A stretch of DNA of 64,000 bases from Prinsepia uniflora (Eukaryota; Streptophyta; Magnoliopsida; Rosales; Rosaceae). The position numbers were made by a program, and so were the translations under genes. The stretch covers positions 18,073,572 to 18,137,571 of the forward strand of contig CM064872.1 of assembly GCA_032719365.1 (NCBI GenBank), given 5' to 3'. Numbering within the stretch: the first letter of the stretch is position 1; each line of letters begins with the position of its first letter. The notes beneath the pieces are model-generated. The model saw only the letters and a program-made list of their open reading frames with translations. It was not told the origin of the DNA and did no database searches. Positions 58,759-64,000 of the stretch are shown piece by piece.

Positions 58759-58941
58759 AGACAATGCTATTTGGACCCTCTAAATTGACCACATTTAGTG
58801 ACCATGTTGATGTGGCAATCAATGAATGGTCTAATATAAATATAGAATAATTTCATTTATTAAAATAATACTATTAATTGATTGCCACATCAATATGGTC
58901 ACTAAATGTGGTCAATTTAGAGGGTCCAAATAACATTATTC
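58759..58941. mobile_element. MITE with long terminal inverted repeats, 9 bp TSD TATTTAGAT
   Basis: A 183 bp palindromic element. The left arm has TTGGACCCTCTAAATTGACC, CATTTAGTGACCAT and TTGATGTGGCAATCAAT; the right arm is their reverse complement with one or two changes, giving arms of about 62 bp around an AT-rich centre. TATTTAGAT is duplicated at 58750-58758 and 58942-58950. A 9 bp duplication points to the Mutator superfamily. Confidence 0.9.
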
Positions 58942-58950
58942 TATTTAGAT

Positions 58951-60399
58951 TGAGTTGAACTTTTTCATTTGATAAGACCTAGAGACTTTGAGGTCACCTA
59001 GGACACAAGAAGTGCAACATTGTTGAAATAACGATGATATATGAAGATAAGAAAGAGGTGCGCGCAACTCAGCTTATCCAAGAGTAATATTAAATTGTTT
59101 TGGAGTTATTCTCTCTTTGAATTAGGTGTATTCAATTACGGCATTTAAATATTCTAAAATATTTTAAAAATATTATTACATTCAATTAAGACATTATTTT
59201 GGAAGACTTTTAAACAATCCAAATGTATTTAATTAAAACTTTTAGGGCTCGTTTGAGAAGCCGTATTGTATTGATTATTTTAGTTAGTTAGAAAGACTAA
59301 TTTGTCCACTGAATAAACTAACTATTTAGTCGGGCATTTGGTGTTTTACTGGATTAAAATGCCGACTATATTATACTGGTCGGATTATATACTAGTAGTT
59401 GATAAGAAATATTTATATCATAATATTAATTATGTATATTATAATTATTTATTATTAATTTTAATTAATTTAATAATATATTATTTATTTATCTATTATT
59501 ATTTATTTACTTTTATTTTTATTTTTTTTACTTTATTTATTTATTTATTTATTATTATTACACTTCTTAAGATTGCTAGTCATCCAACTATTTAATAAGA
59601 ACAATTTCAAAAATATTATTTTAGCAGTTTTGGATCATATAAAGCCACTCAACTATATTAATTGCTATTATTCCACTTTTAAGATTGCTAGTCATCTAAC
59701 TACTTAATACGGAAAATTTTAAAAGTATTATTTTAGCGGATTTCGACCGTATAAAAACATTCAATCATATTAATTTATATGGTGACTAATTAATATGAGT
59801 GGTATCAAAAGCTGATTTCGTGCTATATTATCCTATTAAGTCATTTACATGGCGTATCAAACGTAGTCATCGCGTTAATAAGAATGTCAAAACAACTCTT
59901 AAAGTTTTCAATTAGGACTTGTGTTTTAACTACTAGTTTAAATTATGGGCTTCAGTGGGCTTGAAGATATAAAAGGTCAAAGCCTCCTATGGAGGGATTG
60001 AGAACTTCATAAGATATTTTTCACGAGATAAACTCGTTCTCCTTTATAATAATGATTTATCCATGTTGATGACTGCATTATACTTGTGTTTATGTTGTCT
60101 TGTAAAAATTGTGATTATGTACGTCCCGATTTTAATATAAATTCACATAGGCCATTCTCATGTGCTTGTTTTTGAGACTCCAACTAGCAGAACAACTACA
60201 CAAGATCTTTTGGAATACTAGGTACAATTGAATGTTTTATTAAAAATTATGAGGAAACATGCCTTAAGTTTGTCACTTTCGTTTGTGATGATGAACATCC
60301 CATAGTCACTCAGTTTGGCAATTCGATACTCATCATGTAATATATTATTTGTTTTCAATCGATTATCGTAAAAACAAGAAATAACCATAACATATAGCA
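58951..60399. other. AT-rich spacer, no gene seen
   Basis: Very AT-rich, with (TTTAT)n-type low complexity at 59440-59560. A short diverged direct repeat (AAGATTGCTAGTCATC with CAACTATTTAAT) lies at about 59568-59600 and 59680-59710. Confidence 0.5.
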
Positions 60400-60662
60400 A
60401 CTACACAGCCTTTGCAACTCATACAAGAATTGCCAACTATCGGGCCACTTGAGAATCTTCTCTGGATAGCTTTTTACATACCGTATCGAAACCATACAAC
60501 CTCCAATTTCAGCATACTACCTATCTATGGACTCAAGGCACTGAGACCTATGCAACAGTCCTCACCGTTCGGCCAGAAAATGTCTAGATCAAAAAGTCAA
60601 TTTTTTTACCTCTAGGGGCAAGACCGTAATTTTTATTTTCCTCAAAATTCCGGATCGTTACA
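60400..60662 (-). repeat. Fragment of a minus-strand LTR (5' end)
   Basis: On the minus strand from 60662 it reads TGTAACGATCCGGAATTTTG. It then has a GTCTTGCCCCTAGAGG block, a TTGACTTTTTGATC block and AGTCCATAGATAGG. These are the ordered conserved blocks of the GACGACCCG LTR families, so this is the start of a diverged, truncated member. Confidence 0.55.
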
Positions 60663-62391
60663 GACACAACCTCAGAGCTAGTGAAGGGCACTCAATCGGG
60701 ATTAAACCGCGAAATAAAGTGTGTGAGTGGAATTTTATTTTTATAAAACTACTATGCATGCATATTTGAATATTTTAATTGTTTTATTACATGATTTATG
60801 TGATGATGGTTCGATTATAATTTTAAATAATATTTTTAATGATTTTTAGAAATTTATTGACTAGTTATAAGTGCACGTTTTATGATGTTTTGCGTAAATT
60901 GAATTTTGAGTTTATGTCCCAATTTTGTAATACGGATTTGGTTTAATGAATTGATATATGTTATAAGTGTATATTTTCTCGATAATTGTGATGTGAACTG
61001 TGTGATCATAGACAACCCTCCTCGAATTACTGGTTATTTGGTTAGCCTTAGACGTCTAAAGTTAGACTCTGATTCCTGAGACTAGTGATATAATGGTGAC
61101 TCAGACGTCCAGAGCAGAGCTCTGTTTCTTGAGTCGGGTTTTACTCGGACGTACAGAGCTGGGCTCTGTTTCCCGAGTGGTTAGCATGTCGGTAGTGTCA
61201 AGACCCGACCCTCATCGGTCAGGACTCGACTCTAGCATGATATTGTCCACTTTGGGCCTCCTCGCCCTCACGATTTTGTTTTCGGGAGCTCACGGTGCAA
61301 CTTCCCAGGGGGTCACCCATCATGGAATTGCACCAGCCTCAACTCGCTTAACTTTGGAGTTCCAACCAAACCCAAAGCCACTGAACTCCCAAAAGGCCTC
61401 GTGCTAGATAGGTGTGTACATACACCTTTAAGACACACCACCATTCCCTTCCTACACCATTCCCCCTCCCAGAAATGTGGGATCGTTTACCGTTCCCTCC
61501 AGGACACGGGTCTTACAATCCACCCCCCTTATAGCCCAGCGTCCTCGCTAGCACACTTCCCGGTCGGGGTCTGGCTCTGATACCATTCAGTCAAGTCTTG
61601 ACCCTCCTCGTTTAGGACTCGACTCTAGCACGATTGTCCGTTTTGGGTCTCTTCGCCCTCACGGTTTTGTTCGGGAGCTCACGGTGTAACTTCCCAGAGG
61701 GTCACCCATCATGGAATTGCACCAGCCTCAACTTGCTTAACTTTGGAGTTCCAACCGAACCCAAAGCCACTGAGCTCCCAAAAGCCTCGTGCTAGGTAGG
61801 TGTGTGCCTACACATTTAAGGCACACCACCATTCCCCTCCCAGACCATTCCCCCTTCGCAGGAATGTGGGATCGTTCACCGTTCCCTGCAGTACAAAGGT
61901 CTTATAGGTAGTGTGGTTTATTCGTGATGATCTGCATTCGAGTATCGAGGATGGATTGGTTATGTGTGGTCATTACTGTGGCATCTTGCTATATTTTTGT
62001 ATATAATTTGATTTACGGATGTTTATGCTTATACAACTTCCTAACTAAAATTTCAGGAATATGTTGTTTAACTTGAAATTAATTGTTCGTTGTTACGGTT
62101 TCACGTATGTATGCATAATTTTAGAAAGCGGAGCGTAAATTATTTATGTTTTCAATTATGTTTATAGATGTATTTTTTTTCCACACACAAATTTTCGTGA
62201 TTTCAATGACCCTCTAGGACTGTTGCACAAAGATGGTGACTGAACAAGAGGCGGAAGCATGAACGCTGACACGGTACGGACATACGTTGTCTGACACATA
62301 TTGAGGATAAGTTCGATATTTTGTGTCATTTGTCAGACGAGAGTAAGACCAAATGTAGTTATTAAAGGATTTTTAGAAATAGATCATGTCA
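60663..62391 (+). mobile_element. Diverged plus-strand LTR remnant carrying Cassandra 2
   Basis: It has the order of the GACGACCCG family: GTGTGAGTGGAATTTTA near 60720, TATGCATGCATA near 60751, the CCACACACA block near 62180, a terminal GTCTGACA...TGTCAGAC hairpin at 62289-62338 followed by GAGAGTAAGACC, and an end in CATGTCA at 62391. The 5' end is missing, so the boundary at 60663 is only where the minus-strand fragment stops. Confidence 0.5.
61196..61906 (-). mobile_element. Cassandra TRIM retrotransposon, second copy, TSD GGTAG
   Basis: Minus-strand copy with LTRs at about 61589-61906 and 61196-61517, around a short internal region holding the primer binding site (CTCTGATACCA on the plus strand, 61575-61585) and a C-rich complement of the polypurine tract (61518-61530). 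GGTAG is duplicated at 61191-61195 and 61907-61911. Each LTR has the 5S-like block (plus-strand CTTCCCAGGGGGTCACCCATC at 61300 and a similar block at 61690). It is more diverged than the copy at 30184, and the outer LTR end has decayed to TTATA. Confidence 0.88.
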
Positions 62392-63400
62392 CCTAATCAC
62401 AAGAACTCTCGATGAGGCAGAATTTTAGTTGAACTATGCATGACTTTTTGCATAAGTAGAATTCTAGTTGAAGGTTGAACTCTAGTTGAATTAAAACTCA
62501 AAGTTGTATGAGATTTCTTAATTGAATCAAAGTTCTTCAATTTTTTATGTTAAGCCTAAAATATTCTTCTTTTTCAATTTAGAACCACCAAATTTTCATT
62601 TTGGACTCATTTTCATTATTTCAACTCCAATTTTGAGTAGACTTACACATAAAATGGGGTAAAAAGCACCATGTGTGACTGAAAAGCAAAACAAAACACC
62701 ATAATTTTAGGTCTAAAAGTAAGTTAAATCATGAGTTAACAAAAAATACCATTTGAGATTTAAGGAGAATGTATTCAATAGAGATTTTAATAGGTTTTTA
62801 TATGTTTTAAATAAGAATTGTAATCGGTTTTAATTAGTTTAAATTTCATATGATTTCACTCAAAATCCACCAAAATCATTACAGTGAATTGCTGGTGATG
62901 GTTTATATGTGTATTTTAAGCCTAAAACCCATTAAATTTCATAAATATATTTATCAAATCAAATCAAACTTAAGTTTTTGGACACAGATTGATATGTATT
63001 CATTTAAAATATTATCAATTGAATACAATTAATTTGCACCTAAATTTCTACAAATATTTAGAAATCTATGATTGAATAGACCCTACATTCCAAATTCATT
63101 TACAACCTTTTAAGATTGAATACAACTAGTCTATAACCAGTTTTGTACTTAGTTTTTCTCAAGGCTTTCACTATGATGAGATCTAGAATTACAATACTCA
63201 TGTAAGACCCATATTCACATAACAAAATTTAAAAAGTAAGTGCAGTATATATCATCCACACATCACTTTTTGGCACAACTTCCAAGAAACATCATTTAAT
63301 TTTATTCACTGATACTAAATGCATATCACATGAAAAATTTGGACTTTATATATATTAAAAATTATATTATGTAGAAGAGAATATTTGCTTCTCACTCAAG
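62392..63400. other. AT-rich spacer, nothing recognised
   Basis: Low-GC DNA with only short frames and no terminal repeats or domains that I could see. Confidence 0.5.
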
Positions 63401-64000
63401 TGGTATTTCTTAGTACCACATTTTCGTTTGATCAAATTATTTTGTATATGTTCATACCATATCGGCCCAGACCGCACATGAAGCCCATACTGACTGAAGG
63501 CCCAGTCCATTACTGAGACAACATCAATCCGGCCCAATCTCGGAGGCCCAGCCCTCCACCTGGCTCGGTGCGTCGGCCCAGACCGACTTAGAGGCCCAGC
63601 CCTCTTCTCACACCATGCCACCAGCCGACTCTAGAGGACCAGCTCCTGTCGGTCGGTGAGTTGGCCGAGGCCGACCGATCGGCCCAATACTCCCGCCTAG
63701 CACAGGCCCAAGGCATCCAGGCCCACTCATGCGAACAAACCCTAGTTGGGTCTGGATGGCGCTTCCACGTGTCAGTCCCACAACGCATTGATATTTGTCC
63801 CACATCGGGAAAATACAAATATTATATTCCCCACACCCATACAAAAGGGGTCCACTTGTCGTACAAAGGTAACTAAGTAATTTACTGTTTACTACAACTT
63901 TTACAGTATACTTTCCGCTATCCCCTAAACCTTAGACCGACAGCTGACTTGTGCGTCGGAGTACCTTTGGGCCGGTACCACGTCGGTGCCTATACTCTGA
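63400..64000 (+). repeat. Probable LTR of another retrotransposon, cut by the window end
   Basis: A GC-rich segment (63460-63770) with many GGCCCAG words is followed by CCCACATCGGGAAAATAC. Near the window end comes GACTTGTGCGTCGGAGTACC then GGCCGGTACCACG, phrasing I associate with the 3' part of Tat or Ogre-type LTRs. Neither end nor any internal domain is visible, so this is tentative. Confidence 0.35.

Noticed and set aside
59338..59595. 85-codon Tyr/Leu/Ile-rich ORF
   Set aside because: Low-complexity AT repeat with no other coding sign.
63367..63844. Overlapping minus-strand ORFs of 76-84 codons
   Set aside because: Repetitive GGCCCAG-rich LTR-like sequence; no domain.

Overview
The window is repeat-rich nuclear DNA of a land plant, probably a eudicot. 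Support comes from a SAUR auxin-response gene, introns with plant-like splice sites, Tat-type and copia retrotransposons, 5S-bearing Cassandra elements and CACTA, Helitron-like and MITE transposons. The look of the LTR families made me think of Rosaceae, but that is recollection and not demonstrated. I see one convincing intact host gene (SAUR-like, 3331-3840, minus). Almost everything else is mobile-element sequence.

Layout. 1-1950: decayed copia element on the minus strand, cut by the window edge. 1951-3330: AT-rich spacer. 3331-4000: SAUR gene and promoter. 4030-6660: AT-rich spacer. 6661-13139: Helitron-like element with exon-like pieces, carrying a 3.25 kb solo LTR (8443-11693, TSD TTTGT). 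14232-16203: CACTA-like end with a ~345 bp tandem repeat. 16200-27579: a minus-strand LTR containing three solo LTRs nested in one another, each with a perfect 5 bp TSD (GATGA, CGCGT, CGTTT). 27580-29326: decayed unknown. 29327-32099: minus-strand solo LTR carrying a complete Cassandra element (TSD TATCA). 32664-58477: a Tat-lineage Ty3/gypsy element with gag, protease, RT, two RNase H regions, integrase and an antisense ORF. It is interrupted in gag by a 5.2 kb CACTA transposon that carries gene fragments, and in RNase H by a very young 9.4 kb LTR element whose internal region codes for nothing intact (TSD TCTAA). 58759-58941: MITE with a 9 bp TSD. 60400-62391: LTR remnants with a second Cassandra (TSD GGTAG). 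63400-64000: probably the start of another LTR, running off the window.

Two things stand out. First, the 3-kb LTR family whose ends read TGTNACGACCCG...CTGTCA (six copies here) carries arrays of tiny stem-loops whose two arms change together from unit to unit (GGGC/GCCC, GGAC/GTCC, GCAAC/GTTGC, TTTAGGG/CCCTAAA). It also has a conserved terminal hairpin that keeps pairing through compensating and wobble changes. I know of no described function for this. Second, the CACTA transposon carries five recognisable exons of a nucleotide-sugar transporter with introns in place, plus an exon-like piece resembling a Rad21/SYN cohesin gene.

Insertion order follows from the nesting. The Tat element came before the CACTA element in its gag and the LTR element in its RNase H. 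The latter is recent, because its two 3,055/3,056 bp LTRs differ at only three places I could find by eye.
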